Source: Candidatus Thermoplasmatota archaeon (GTDB taxonomy: Archaea > Thermoplasmatota > SW-10-69-26 > JACQPN01 > JAJPHT01). From it: a stretch of DNA of 64,000 nucleotides. Below the pieces are notes generated by a model. It was not told the DNA's origin, searched no databases, and saw only the letters and a list, made by a program, of their open reading frames with translations. Made by a program: the position numbers and the translations under genes. Positions 30,479-38,841 of this stretch are shown here, one piece after another. Position 1 is the stretch's first letter. The number at the start of each line of letters is the position of its first letter. The DNA lies in the NCBI GenBank assembly GCA_035540375.1, contig DATLGO010000031.1:20505-84504 (forward strand). The letters are read 5' to 3'.

Positions 30479-31770
30479 CGGCGTCTCGCCGCCCCGTGGC
30501 CGAGCCTCCAGGTTTCCTCGCGCGCGTCGCCGCGCCGTACCGCGCCGGCCTCGCGGGCCTTGACCGGCGCATCCCGCTCCTTGCGCTTTCCACGTTCCTT
30601 TTCATCGCGGCTCGGCTCGGGGCGCTCACCTTCCTCGGCATCTACTTCGTCCGCGTCCTCGAAATTCCGGTCCCGACGGTGGGCCTCGCCTTTCTCGTCG
30701 AAAACGTCGTCCGTGGCGCCGTGGGACCGTTCACGGGGGCGCTTTCCGACCGGATCGGTCGCAAACCGATGCTCATCGCGAGCGTCCTCGCGAGCGCCGC
30801 GCTCATGCCCGCGTTCCTGCTCGTGGAGGATGCGCGCGGGCTCTTCCTCTGGAGCGCGGCCATCGGCATCGCGCAAGGCCCGTGGTTCCCCTCCTCGATG
30901 GCGCTCCTCATCGACCTCGCGCCCGTCGCCCGACGTCAGAGCGCGATGGCTCTCGTCTTCACGGCGCTCGCGCTCGGCTACACGCTCGGCGTCGCCCCCG
31001 CGGGTTTCCTCGCAAGCGCTGGCTACGAGCTGCTCGCGGCCGGAAGCTCCGGCGTCTTCCTCCTCGTCGCCCTCGTCGTCGCCCTTGCGTTCCGCGGGCC
31101 GCTTCCGCGCGAACCTGAAGGATCCCGGGGATCGGTCCTCGCCGAGATGCTGCGCGCGCCCCGCGACCCCGCCTTCGCGCTGTTTGCGCTTCTCGTGTTC
31201 CTCTTCCCCCTCGGCATCGGGCTCGTCTCGCTCGTCGTGCCGATCTACGGGTCCGACCTCGGCCTGTCGGAGGCGACCATCGGCCTCGTCCTGAGCGCGA
31301 GCGGCATCGTGCTCGCGGGCCTCGCCCTGCCCGCGAACGCCCGCGTGGAGTCGCGAGGACCGTTCCGGTTCCTGCCGGTCGCCGCGGCCTTCGCCGTCGC
31401 CGCCTACGCGGCGCTCGCCTTCGCGGACGGCGCGCTCGCGATGCTCGTCGCCGTCGTCGTGTTCACCCTCGCCGAGGTGTTCTTCAGCGCGGCGCTTCCC
31501 GTGGCCGTCGCCGCGCTCGCGCCCCCGGGGTCGCGCGGCGCCTACCAGGGAACGTGGGGATTCCTCTTCGCGGCCTCCGTGGGCTCGGCGCTCTTCCTCG
31601 CCGGCCTCGGCCGCGACGCCCTCGGGTGGCGCGCCACGTGGCTCGTCTTCGCGGCGGCGACCGCCCTTGCGGGCCTCGGCCTCGCGCTCGCGCGCGCACG
31701 CCTGAGGCGGGTCGCGGATGCGCGGGCGGCGCAAACGACTTCCACGCCGGCGTCCTCCCCCGAAGCGTGA
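30475..31770 (+). CDS. MFS transporter, likely drug or metabolite exporter
   Basis: A 431-residue membrane protein with twelve predicted helices in two six-helix halves. The signature motif A between helices 2 and 3 reads GALSDRIGRKP. It has an ordinary central loop (about residues 195-215) and an unstructured C-terminal tail. Start GTG overlaps the TrmB stop (GTGA), so the pair is translationally coupled. Regulator plus exporter is a common arrangement for efflux under ligand control; no substrate can be assigned. Confidence 0.88.
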   Translation: MTASRRPVAEPPGFLARVAAPYRAGLAGLDRRIPLLALSTFLFIAARLGALTFLGIYFVRVLEIPVPTVGLAFLVENVVRGAVGPFTGALSDRIGRKPMLIASVLASAALMPAFLLVEDARGLFLWSAAIGIAQGPWFPSSMALLIDLAPVARRQSAMALVFTALALGYTLGVAPAGFLASAGYELLAAGSSGVFLLVALVVALAFRGPLPREPEGSRGSVLAEMLRAPRDPAFALFALLVFLFPLGIGLVSLVVPIYGSDLGLSEATIGLVLSASGIVLAGLALPANARVESRGPFRFLPVAAAFAVAAYAALAFADGALAMLVAVVVFTLAEVFFSAALPVAVAALAPPGSRGAYQGTWGFLFAASVGSALFLAGLGRDALGWRATWLVFAAATALAGLGLALARARLRRVADARAAQTTSTPASSPEA

Positions 31771-32345
31771 ACCGCTTCGAGGGCGCCTACGACGGCACGC
31801 CGCCGTGGGACATCGGACGGCCGCAACCCGCGTTCGTCCGACTCGCCGAGGAGGGGGCCATCCGGGGAAGCGTGCTCGACGTGGGGTGCGGAACGGGCGA
31901 GAACGCGCTCTTGTTCGCGAGCCGCGGACACGAGACGTGGGGCCTCGACGCGGTGCCGAGGGCCATCGAGGCCGCGCGCGCGAAAGCGGAGGCGCGCGGC
32001 GTCGAAGCCACGTTCGTCGTCGATGACGCGCTCGCGCTCGAGACACTCGGCCGCCGCTTCGACACGCTCACGGATTCGGGCGTCTTCCACGTCTTCGACG
32101 ACGCCGAGCGTCTGCGCTACGTCGCGAGCCTCGCCCGCGCGCTCGCGGCGGGCGGGCGCTACCACATGCTGGTCTTCAGCGAGCGCGAACCCGCGTGGGG
32201 CGGCCCGCGGCGCGTCGCTGAAAGCGAGATCCGCGAAGCGTTCGCGGGCTGGCGCGTTGAGCGGCTCGACCGGGCGCGTTTCGCGACCCTCCTCCACGAA
32301 GGGGAGGGCGCGCACGCGTGGCTCGCCACGCTTGCCCCGCCGTGA
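31767..32345 (+). CDS. Class I SAM-dependent methyltransferase
   Basis: A 192-residue cytoplasmic enzyme. It starts MNRFEGAYDGTPPWDIGRPQ, then the SAM motif I VLDVGCGTGENAL (about residues 37-49), motif II around WGLDAVPRAIEAARAKA, and the post-motif strand FDTLTDSGVFHVF. The acceptor is unknown; similar small enzymes include thiol- and thiopurine-type methyltransferases. Start GTG overlaps the MFS stop by 4 bp (GTGA), making it the third gene of the TrmB-MFS operon. One possibility is that it modifies the compound exported by its neighbour. Confidence 0.88.
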   Translation: MNRFEGAYDGTPPWDIGRPQPAFVRLAEEGAIRGSVLDVGCGTGENALLFASRGHETWGLDAVPRAIEAARAKAEARGVEATFVVDDALALETLGRRFDTLTDSGVFHVFDDAERLRYVASLARALAAGGRYHMLVFSEREPAWGGPRRVAESEIREAFAGWRVERLDRARFATLLHEGEGAHAWLATLAPP

Positions 32346-32723
32346 TCAGCCGTTCGCCATCGCGCGGCAGGTTTCGCCGCACGCTGAACACGCCTCAGCG
32401 CAGGCGGCGAGCTGCGGGTCGGACTCCATCTCGCGGCACGCGTCCTCGCACGCCTCGCACGCCGCGGCGCACGCGCCGCACACCTCGCCGTGGATGGGCG
32501 ATCCGCGCAGCATGAAATCCGCGCTCGTGCGGCACATCTCCGCGCAGTCGGCGAGCGCGCGGAGACGTTCAGGCGACGCGAGGTCGCCGCCTTTCGCCGT
32601 GACGTAGGCGAGCGTCTCCAGGCAGATGCTGGCGCAGTTCATGCAGTTCTCGATGCATTGCCGCATCGCAGCGTCGAGCTTCCTCGCCTCCGCCGTCTCC
32701 TGCCAGGCCATCACGCTCGTCAC
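32346..32723 (-). CDS. Four-helix copper-storage-like protein (Csp/DUF326)
   Basis: A 125-residue protein with 15 cysteines set along helices in CX3C and CX2C steps: CIENCMNCASICLE, DCAEMCRTSADF, VCGACAAACEACEDACREM and ACAEACSACGETC. This is the pattern of the Csp/DUF326 four-helix bundles that bind many Cu(I) ions inside the tube. No signal peptide is seen, so it is the cytosolic (Csp3-like) kind. It starts 1 nt after the stop of the ferritin-like gene on the same strand, so the two metal-binding proteins are probably co-expressed. It converges on the methyltransferase gene. Confidence 0.88.
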   Translation of the reverse strand: MTSVMAWQETAEARKLDAAMRQCIENCMNCASICLETLAYVTAKGGDLASPERLRALADCAEMCRTSADFMLRGSPIHGEVCGACAAACEACEDACREMESDPQLAACAEACSACGETCRAMANG

Positions 32724-32724
32724 G

Positions 32725-33213
32725 TCATCGCCTCGCGGGGGCCTCGGCGGGGGGCTTCGCGGGCGCCTCCTGCTCGAGTTCCTTGAGGTAGCCGCGGAAG
32801 AGCGTGCGGTGTCGCTCCTCGTCCGCGAGGATCTGGATCCCGAGGTCCTCCGTCACGTGGTCTTCGTCCTCAGAGGCGGCTTCGATGAGCCGGCGGTAGG
32901 TGCGGATGGCCTCCCCCTCGGCTTCGAGGACGCCGCGCACGACGCTCATGACGTCGGTCGATTCCCGCGGAACCTGCAGGTGGTTCTGGTGGAAGTCCAG
33001 GTCGAGGCTCCCCGGAGGCATGTGGCCGAGGTCCTTCAGGCGGCTCGCGATCAGCTTCGCATGGTTCAGCTCCTCGGGCACGTCCTTCTCGAGCTTCTCC
33101 TTCACCTCTTCCGCCCGGACGCCGTCCATCGCGATGGAGAGGGCGAGATAGTTGGCGACGGTCTCGATCTCGTCGGAATAGGCCTCTTTCAGGATGTCGA
33201 CGACGTTCGGCAT
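32725..33213 (-). CDS. Ferritin-like / bacterioferritin-family protein
   Basis: A 162-residue four-helix protein. Helix 1 carries Glu15/Glu17 (AYSDEIETVANYLALSIAMDG), helix 2 has PEELNHAKLIASRL with an ExxH metal motif, helix 3 has EAEGEAIRTYRRLIEAA, and helix 4 has ADEERHRTLF with the second ExxH. These two motifs build the di-iron site. A Pro/Ala-rich tail ends the protein. It may store or detoxify iron or act as a ferritin-like oxidoreductase. It precedes the copper-storage-like gene in a two-gene operon. Confidence 0.88.
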   Translation of the reverse strand: MPNVVDILKEAYSDEIETVANYLALSIAMDGVRAEEVKEKLEKDVPEELNHAKLIASRLKDLGHMPPGSLDLDFHQNHLQVPRESTDVMSVVRGVLEAEGEAIRTYRRLIEAASEDEDHVTEDLGIQILADEERHRTLFRGYLKELEQEAPAKPPAEAPARR

Positions 33214-33349
33214 GAACCGCTCTCGGCTCCGCGCCGGGGATGAGGCTTGTGGCCGCTTCGGCGCGGAAGTGAGCGGCCCATCGTTGAGCGCCGTCGCGGC
33301 CTCGTGGGCCTCCTCGCCCGCCGGCCTGAGGTCCGCGGTCGCGCGGGGG

Positions 33350-34510
33350 TCACCCTTGCGAGGACTTCAGCCGATACGACGTGCCGCGCCGTTCCCCCTG
33401 CGCGTCAAGGACCCCGCCATCGCGCAGCGCCGAGAGGTCGCGTTTGAGCGTGCGGGCCGGCACGTCCGGAAAGGCGCGGTGCACGTCGGCGAACTTGACG
33501 CGCCGCTCCGGGCTCGCGCGCGCGAGCTGCGCGAACCAGTCCGCGACGCTCCGTTGCCGCGCGGGGAGGTCCGGAGGCAGCGCGCCGTGGAATCGCGCGA
33601 GCGTGACGGCATCCTCGTACGCGGCGCGCGTCGTCCGGGTCATGTAGGCGAGCCACGGCGTGTAGTCCTCGAACCCGTTCCTCTCGACCGCGGCGAGATT
33701 CGCAAAGTAGTCCTTCCGCTCGCCGTAGATCCGGTAATCGAGCGGCGCGTACGCGACGCCGGGGTACCCGAACGCGGCGAGGATCATCGGCGTGAGGGCG
33801 CGCCCGGCGCGGCCGTTGCCGTCGCGGAACGGGTGGATGCTCTCGAACTCGTGATGGAAGAGGAACGCGCGCGCGAGGGGCGGATGCGTCGTCGCGTCGT
33901 GCAGCCAGTCGAGCGCGTTCTGAAGCTCGGGTTTCACGCGCTCCGCCGCCGCGGGCACGTAGACGACGCGTCGGTCGCTTCGACTTCCGATGAAATTCGT
34001 GTCTTTCTTGAACTGCCCCGCGTCGCGGAAGACGCCGTCAAAAAATCTCGCGTGCACCTCCGCGACGTCGGCGGTCCGGCGCGGGGCCCGCTCGGCGGCG
34101 GGCGACGTCATGAACGCGGCGTAGTTGAGGATCTCCAGTTCGTCGGCGCTCGCGGCGCCGCCGGGCGTCGCCGGCGCGGCGAGGAGGCTTTCGACCTCGG
34201 CGAGCGTGAGCGGATTCCCCTCGATGCTCGCGGTCGCGAAGGCGTTGCGTTGGAGCGTGGCGCGGCGGATGCGCGCGAGGACGCCGTTGTCGCCGGGCAG
34301 GCTCGTGGCGAGTTCGTGATCCGCGCGTTCGATCGCGCGAAGCCCGTCGAGGATCTCCGCGGTGGTGGTGTAGGTCGGCTCGAAGGCATCGCGGACGGGC
34401 CGCCACACGGTCTCCTCGTCCGTCACGAACGCCCCGAACGTCGTCCCAACCCTTCCGGTCGCGGGCCGGCCCCCCCGTTTCCCCGCGCGCGGCGCCGCCA
34501 TGGCCCTCAT
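33350..34510 (-). CDS. Fic-domain protein with C-terminal winged helix
   Basis: Fic enzymes usually attach AMP to Ser/Thr/Tyr of target proteins. About 386 residues. An N-terminal inhibitory helix shows TASIEGN (the (S/T)xxxE(G/N) motif), so activity is self-inhibited in class II style. The Fic core has the complete active-site loop HPFRDGNGRAGR with catalytic His. A C-terminal winged helix (FADVHRAFPDVPARTLKRDL, about the last 60 residues) should bind DNA. The start is uncertain: ATG at 34510, or 34501. Three GGCACATAA repeats lie just upstream and suggest autoregulation. A solitary gene without an antitoxin partner. Confidence 0.92.
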   Translation of the reverse strand: MRAMAAPRAGKRGGRPATGRVGTTFGAFVTDEETVWRPVRDAFEPTYTTTAEILDGLRAIERADHELATSLPGDNGVLARIRRATLQRNAFATASIEGNPLTLAEVESLLAAPATPGGAASADELEILNYAAFMTSPAAERAPRRTADVAEVHARFFDGVFRDAGQFKKDTNFIGSRSDRRVVYVPAAAERVKPELQNALDWLHDATTHPPLARAFLFHHEFESIHPFRDGNGRAGRALTPMILAAFGYPGVAYAPLDYRIYGERKDYFANLAAVERNGFEDYTPWLAYMTRTTRAAYEDAVTLARFHGALPPDLPARQRSVADWFAQLARASPERRVKFADVHRAFPDVPARTLKRDLSALRDGGVLDAQGERRGTSYRLKSSQG

Positions 34511-34524
34511 CCAGACGCCATGAT

Positions 34525-34568
34525 GGCACATAAACCTACTTTCGGTGGCACATAATTCCGGCACATAA
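34525..34568. promoter_or_regulatory. Triple GGCACATAA repeat: likely operator/promoter of the Fic gene
   Basis: Three identical 9-mers in the same orientation at 34525-34533, 34547-34555 and 34560-34568 (read TTATGTGCC on the coding strand of the Fic gene). The middle copy lies about 40 nt before the ATG, where a TATA box would sit, so binding there would block transcription. This 44-bp stretch is far more AT-rich than its surroundings. The probable ligand is the Fic protein's own winged helix. Confidence 0.65.
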
Positions 34569-34673
34569 CCCGCGGAGACGACCACACGGTTTCGTCGATC
34601 GCGCTCGGAATCCGCGCGCCCGCAACGTCAACGGACCAGCCGACCGCGCAAGAGAGCCAACCGCGCGGGGGGT

Positions 34674-34828
34674 GCAGGGGGGCGGCGCGAGCCCCCCTGC
34701 CGCGGGGAGGGTCCAGGGAGGGGGTGCGAAACCCCCTCCCTGGCACGCAGTGGCGCGCTCGGGATCCGCGCGCGACCAGCAAGTATGACAAGAAAGGGCG
34801 CGCGCGGATCCCGATGGGAGGCGCGCCA
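34674..34828. repeat. Cluster of GC-rich palindromes (hairpin family, locus 2)
   Basis: Three perfect stems in the 521-bp gap between Fic and the ABC transporter: GCAGGGGGGC (34674-34683 with 34691-34700), CCAGGGAGGGGGT (34713-34725 with 34731-34743), and a 15-bp stem CGGGATCCGCGCGCG (34760-34774 with 34799-34813) extended by TGGCGCGC/GCGCGCCA. Read on the minus strand it begins ACTGCGTGCCAGGG and has TGGACCC between stems, like the loci at 11.3 and 59.0 kb. The remainder of the gap (34829-35031) shows no gene. Confidence 0.8.
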
Positions 34829-35031
34829 CGGAGTGGACCGATGAAAAGCGGTTCGCGCTCAGAGCGCACAGTCGTCCTCAACGGGGAGTTAGTGGCCCCT
34901 CGGCGACGTCGTTCGGCATCATCACCACGCGAACGCGTCCCGATGGCGGGCCCTCCTTCAAATACCCTCGCCGCGCGAGGCGCGGGCCCGGACAGCTTCA
35001 TGCCCCCTGGATGGGATCGGGCCAGCGCATG

Positions 35032-35730
35032 GCCGGTTCGGACCTCGTGGTGAGCGCCCGCGGCGTGAAGCGCGTGTATGGCGCCGGGGACCTCGCGCAG
35101 GCGGCGCTCGACGGCGTGGACCTGGATGTGCGGCGCGGGGAGATGGTCGCGATCATGGGCCCGTCGGGGTGCGGGAAGACGACGCTCCTCAACTGCCTCT
35201 CGGGTCTCGACCGGCCGACGGCCGGTGAGATCCATCTGGATGGGCGCGAGATCGCGCGGCTCAAGGAGCCGGAGGTGACGCGTCACCGCGCTCGGACGGC
35301 GGGGTTCGTGTTCCAGGCCTACAACCTCATCCCGGTGCTCACGGCGGAGGAGAACGTGGCGCTGCCGCTCATCACGCGCGGCGACAAGGAGGCCGACGCG
35401 CGGCGCGCGGCGCGCGCGGAGCTCGCGCGGCTCGGGCTCGGGGGGAAGGAGCACCGCCTCCCGATGGACCTCTCGGGCGGCGAGCAGCAGCGGGTCGCGA
35501 TCGCGCGCGCGCTCGTGCCGCGGCCCGCGGTCGTGTTCGCGGACGAGCCGACGGGAAACCTCGACACATCGCGCGCGAAGGACGTGCTCGACCTCTTCTC
35601 GGCCGCGAACCGTGAGCATCGGCAGACGTTCGTGATCGTGACACACGATTCCCAGGTGGCGTCGCGCGCGTCGCGCATCGTCCGCATGGAGGCCGGCCGC
35701 GTCCTCGCCGCGGGGGCCGTTCGCGCTTGA
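35032..35730 (+). CDS. ABC transporter ATPase (LolD/MacB-type)
   Basis: About 232 residues, cytoplasmic motor of the FtsX-like permease encoded next to it. Walker A GPSGCGKTTLLN (about residues 37-48), Q-loop FVFQAYNLIPVLTAEENV, signature LSGGEQQRVAIARAL, Walker B VVFADEPTGNLD, and switch His in VIVTHDSQ. This is the pattern of the LolD/MacB class that drives lipoprotein or peptide handling at the membrane by mechanotransmission. An ATG 21 nt upstream (35011) is also possible. The stop overlaps the permease start. Confidence 0.95.
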   Translation, partial: AGSDLVVSARGVKRVYGAGDLAQAALDGVDLDVRRGEMVAIMGPSGCGKTTLLNCLSGLDRPTAGEIHLDGREIARLKEPEVTRHRARTAGFVFQAYNLIPVLTAEENVALPLITRGDKEADARRAARAELARLGLGGKEHRLPMDLSGGEQQRVAIARALVPRPAVVFADEPTGNLDTSRAKDVLDLFSAANREHRQTFVIVTHDSQVASRASRIVRMEAGRVLAAGAVRA

Positions 35731-38700
35731 AAGGCCTCCGCAAGCTGCCGATGCTCGGGCGGCTCGCGCGGCGATACGCGCTCGGCCACCGCAAGCAGAC
35801 AGCGCGCGCGGTTCTTGGTCTCGTCGTCGTCACGGTCGTCCTCGTGGGCGGCCTCGGCATGGGCGAGAGCATGACCGCCTCGCTCAAGCGCGCGACGGAA
35901 TCCGTGTACGGACCGGTCGACATCGTGGCCGAGGGCTGGGCTCCGGCGGGTCGCGATGCGGTCGCGGAGGCGCTCTCGGATCCGGCGCTCGCCCGTTACG
36001 GCTTCGCGGGCGCGCCGTCGCTCGCGACCCGCGCGATCGCGGCGCATCCCGCCGCGGGGCTCGCCGAAGGGACGGCGATGATCCGCGGGGCCGAGGCGGG
36101 GGAAGCGCGGGCCCTCGGACCGCTCGTGGACCGCGAAGGCCGCGCCGTCGCGGAGCCGCGAGCGGGGCAGGTCGTGCTTTCCGAGACGCTCGCGAAGCGC
36201 CTCGGCGCAACGCACGGTTCGAAACTCCGATTCTACGCCGCGCCTCCGGGCTACGACTTCGAACCCCGCGTCGATCGCGAGAACCTCACCGGCGTCGCGG
36301 GCCTCCCGCAGAGCCTCGGCGCGCAACACATGGTTGAGGTCCGGAAGGACGCCGTGCTCCTCGCCGTGGGCGTCGGGTGGACCGGGGCGCCGGGGACGAC
36401 GGTGACGATCAGCGCCCGGGACCCGTCGGGGCGCGTGCACGCGAACGCGAGCGCCGCGTCGCAGACGGAACTTGTGATCGCGGGCGACATCGCGCCCGGG
36501 ACGTGGGTGATCACCGTGACGGCGACGAACCCCACGCCGTACATCGGGGGACGAGCCGTCGCCTACATCCCCTCCGACCTGTTCTCCCGTTCGCTCGTCC
36601 TCGACGCGACGGTGAGCGGCATCGCGGAGGATGGCGGCCGCGTGGGACCGCCGGGCCCGCCTGTCGCCCTCGTGCCGCTTGCGGACCTGCAGGCCGCCGT
36701 CCAGTCGGACGACGTCGTGACGCACGTGCTCGCGCGGGCGCCCGTCGATCCCGCGCGGGCCGCGATCGCCCTGGAAACGGCGCTCGAGAAGAAGCACGCG
36801 AACTTCCGCGCTTCGGCCGCGAAGCTCGACTCGCTCGAGCGCGCGGAGATGGCCGGAACAGGCATCGCGGGATTCCTCCTCGTCATGGGCGGCTTCACAT
36901 TGGTCGCGGGCATCCTCCTGGCCTTCGCGCTCTTCAGCGCCCTCGTGGAGTCGCGACGCGCGGAGCTCGGGATCGGCCGCGCGCTCGGCCTCACGCGCGG
37001 CAACGTCTCGCTCGCGATGACGCTCGAAGGCGCCATCTACGCGGGTGCCGCGGCCCTCGTGGGCCTCGCGGTGGGCGTCGCGCTCGTCGCGGGCCTGCTC
37101 GCGGGCCTCACGGCCGCATTCGAGAGCGAGGGCGCGCCGCGGCTCGTCCTCTCGATCGCCCCGACGACGCTCGGGCTCGCGTTCGTGGTGGGCACGCTCA
37201 TTCCGCTGGTCACGATCGGCGTCGCGAGCCTCCGCTTTGCGCGCCTCGATCCCGCGCGCGCGATCCGCGGCATCCCGGAAGATCCTCGCGCGCGGCGCCG
37301 GTCTGGCCTCGCGGGCGCGATCGCCCTCGCGCTTCCCGGCGCGGCGATGGCCCTCTCGGATCCCTGGCACCTCGCGGGCGTACCGCTCCTCGCGTTCGCC
37401 GCGGCGCTCGGACTGTCCGCGTTCCGCCTCGGATGGCTGGGGCTTGCCGTTGCGCTCGCGGGCATGGCGTGGACCCTCCAGTCGCTCTACTCCTTCGACG
37501 ATTGGACCGGCCGCGGGATGCTCGACCCGATGGTCACGATGCTGCGCGGGGCGATCCTTGCCGTGGGTCTCGCGGCGACGGCGGTCGTCTCGCGTCGCCC
37601 GCTCGAATCCCTCGCGCGCCTCGTGAGCCGGGGTAAACGCCGTCGCGCGTCGTTCATCGCGCTGCGCTACCTTGTCGCGAAGCGCGGCTCCGCCGGCCTC
37701 ACGATGAGCATGATCGCGCTCGTCACCCTCGTCGTGACCGTGATGGGCACGCTCTTCCTCCTGTTCGGCGGCACGATCATGGCCGACCAGGGCGGCTACG
37801 ACATCGTCGGCGAAACGATGCCAGGCACGCTGATCCCGGAAGCGAACCCGCCCGCCGCGGTCGCGCGCGACGTCGAGGCGTTCGTGATCGTGGCGAGCCA
37901 CCAGTCGCTCACCGGCATTCCAATCATGGGCGCGAACGACGACGGCGTGAACGTCGACCGGTTCGTGGGCGTCACGGCCGCCTTCGCGGCGACCCAGCGC
38001 TTCGAGCTCGTCGATCGTTCGCCGCTCTACGCCACCGACGAAGCCGCCTGGCGCGCCGTCGCGGACGGTCGCGCGATCATCCTGCACGCGTACCTGCCGC
38101 TCGAGGACTTCGGCGGCTCGCGCCGCGTCACGCTCGATCCGGGGGGGACGCCGCGCGAGGTCGAGATTGCCGGATGGCTCGGGGAAACGTGGTACGACGG
38201 CGCGGTGCTCGTCGCCGATTCCTGGGTGCGCGAGCAGGGCTTCATGCTCTCGACGCGCGCCTACGTTCGGACCGCGGATGGCGCGGACTCGGGCACGGTC
38301 GCGCGGGCCCTCACTGCGCATTACGCGGAGCGCGGCCTCGTTTTCACGAGCCTCGAAGAAGAAGGACGACGCATGGCCGCCGGCATGCAGGCGTTCGTCC
38401 TCGTGCTCGAATCCTTCCTCGCGCTCGGCCTCTTCGTCGGCCTCGCGGCGACCGGATTCCTCGCGTCGCGCGCGGTGCACGAGCGAGGACGAGAGATCGG
38501 GACGCTGCGCGCCCTCGGTTTCGAGGAGCGCGACGTCTCGCGGGCATTCATGATGGAATCGCTCCTCGTCGCCCTGGGAGGGCTCCTCTCCGGTCTCGTC
38601 GTCGGCATCGTCGTCGCGCACAGCGTCTGGTGGCGCGAGATCCGCGAGGAGGCGGGCGGCGGGCCTTTCGAGATGCCGATCCCCATCATCGCCGGCTTCG

Positions 38701-38798
38701 CCGTCGCCGTCCTCGGCCTCGCGGCGCTCGCCGCGCGCGGCCCGGCGCGCCGGGCCGCGGCCCTCGCCCCCGCGATGGCCGTGAGGCACACGGAATGA
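35727..38798 (+). CDS. FtsX-like ABC permease, two-domain (1023 residues)
   Basis: Membrane partner of the ATPase just upstream, coupled by a TTG start overlapping its stop (TTGA). The order is: an N-terminal TM (about 22-48); a large extracytoplasmic domain (about 50-380); a first FtsX core (about 385-510; GIGRALGLTRGNVSLAM is the coupling segment); a middle group of helices; a second extracytoplasmic domain (about 690-880); and a C-terminal FtsX core (about 890-1015; EIGTLRALGFEERDVSRAF). Both coupling motifs are present, so it may form a pseudo-dimer needing no second permease. A substrate such as lipoproteins is a family-based guess. Confidence 0.92.
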   Translation: MKGLRKLPMLGRLARRYALGHRKQTARAVLGLVVVTVVLVGGLGMGESMTASLKRATESVYGPVDIVAEGWAPAGRDAVAEALSDPALARYGFAGAPSLATRAIAAHPAAGLAEGTAMIRGAEAGEARALGPLVDREGRAVAEPRAGQVVLSETLAKRLGATHGSKLRFYAAPPGYDFEPRVDRENLTGVAGLPQSLGAQHMVEVRKDAVLLAVGVGWTGAPGTTVTISARDPSGRVHANASAASQTELVIAGDIAPGTWVITVTATNPTPYIGGRAVAYIPSDLFSRSLVLDATVSGIAEDGGRVGPPGPPVALVPLADLQAAVQSDDVVTHVLARAPVDPARAAIALETALEKKHANFRASAAKLDSLERAEMAGTGIAGFLLVMGGFTLVAGILLAFALFSALVESRRAELGIGRALGLTRGNVSLAMTLEGAIYAGAAALVGLAVGVALVAGLLAGLTAAFESEGAPRLVLSIAPTTLGLAFVVGTLIPLVTIGVASLRFARLDPARAIRGIPEDPRARRRSGLAGAIALALPGAAMALSDPWHLAGVPLLAFAAALGLSAFRLGWLGLAVALAGMAWTLQSLYSFDDWTGRGMLDPMVTMLRGAILAVGLAATAVVSRRPLESLARLVSRGKRRRASFIALRYLVAKRGSAGLTMSMIALVTLVVTVMGTLFLLFGGTIMADQGGYDIVGETMPGTLIPEANPPAAVARDVEAFVIVASHQSLTGIPIMGANDDGVNVDRFVGVTAAFAATQRFELVDRSPLYATDEAAWRAVADGRAIILHAYLPLEDFGGSRRVTLDPGGTPREVEIAGWLGETWYDGAVLVADSWVREQGFMLSTRAYVRTADGADSGTVARALTAHYAERGLVFTSLEEEGRRMAAGMQAFVLVLESFLALGLFVGLAATGFLASRAVHERGREIGTLRALGFEERDVSRAFMMESLLVALGGLLSGLVVGIVVAHSVWWREIREEAGGGPFEMPIPIIAGFAVAVLGLAALAARGPARRAAALAPAMAVRHTE

Positions 38799-38841
38799 CG
38801 GGTCCGAAAAGGTCATCTCCGCCCGGCCCCTCGCACTCCGC

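Noticed and set aside
33350..34510. Fic-antitoxin pair
   Set aside because: No small antitoxin gene is adjacent; the inhibitory motif is inside the Fic protein itself, so a class I two-gene module is not supported.
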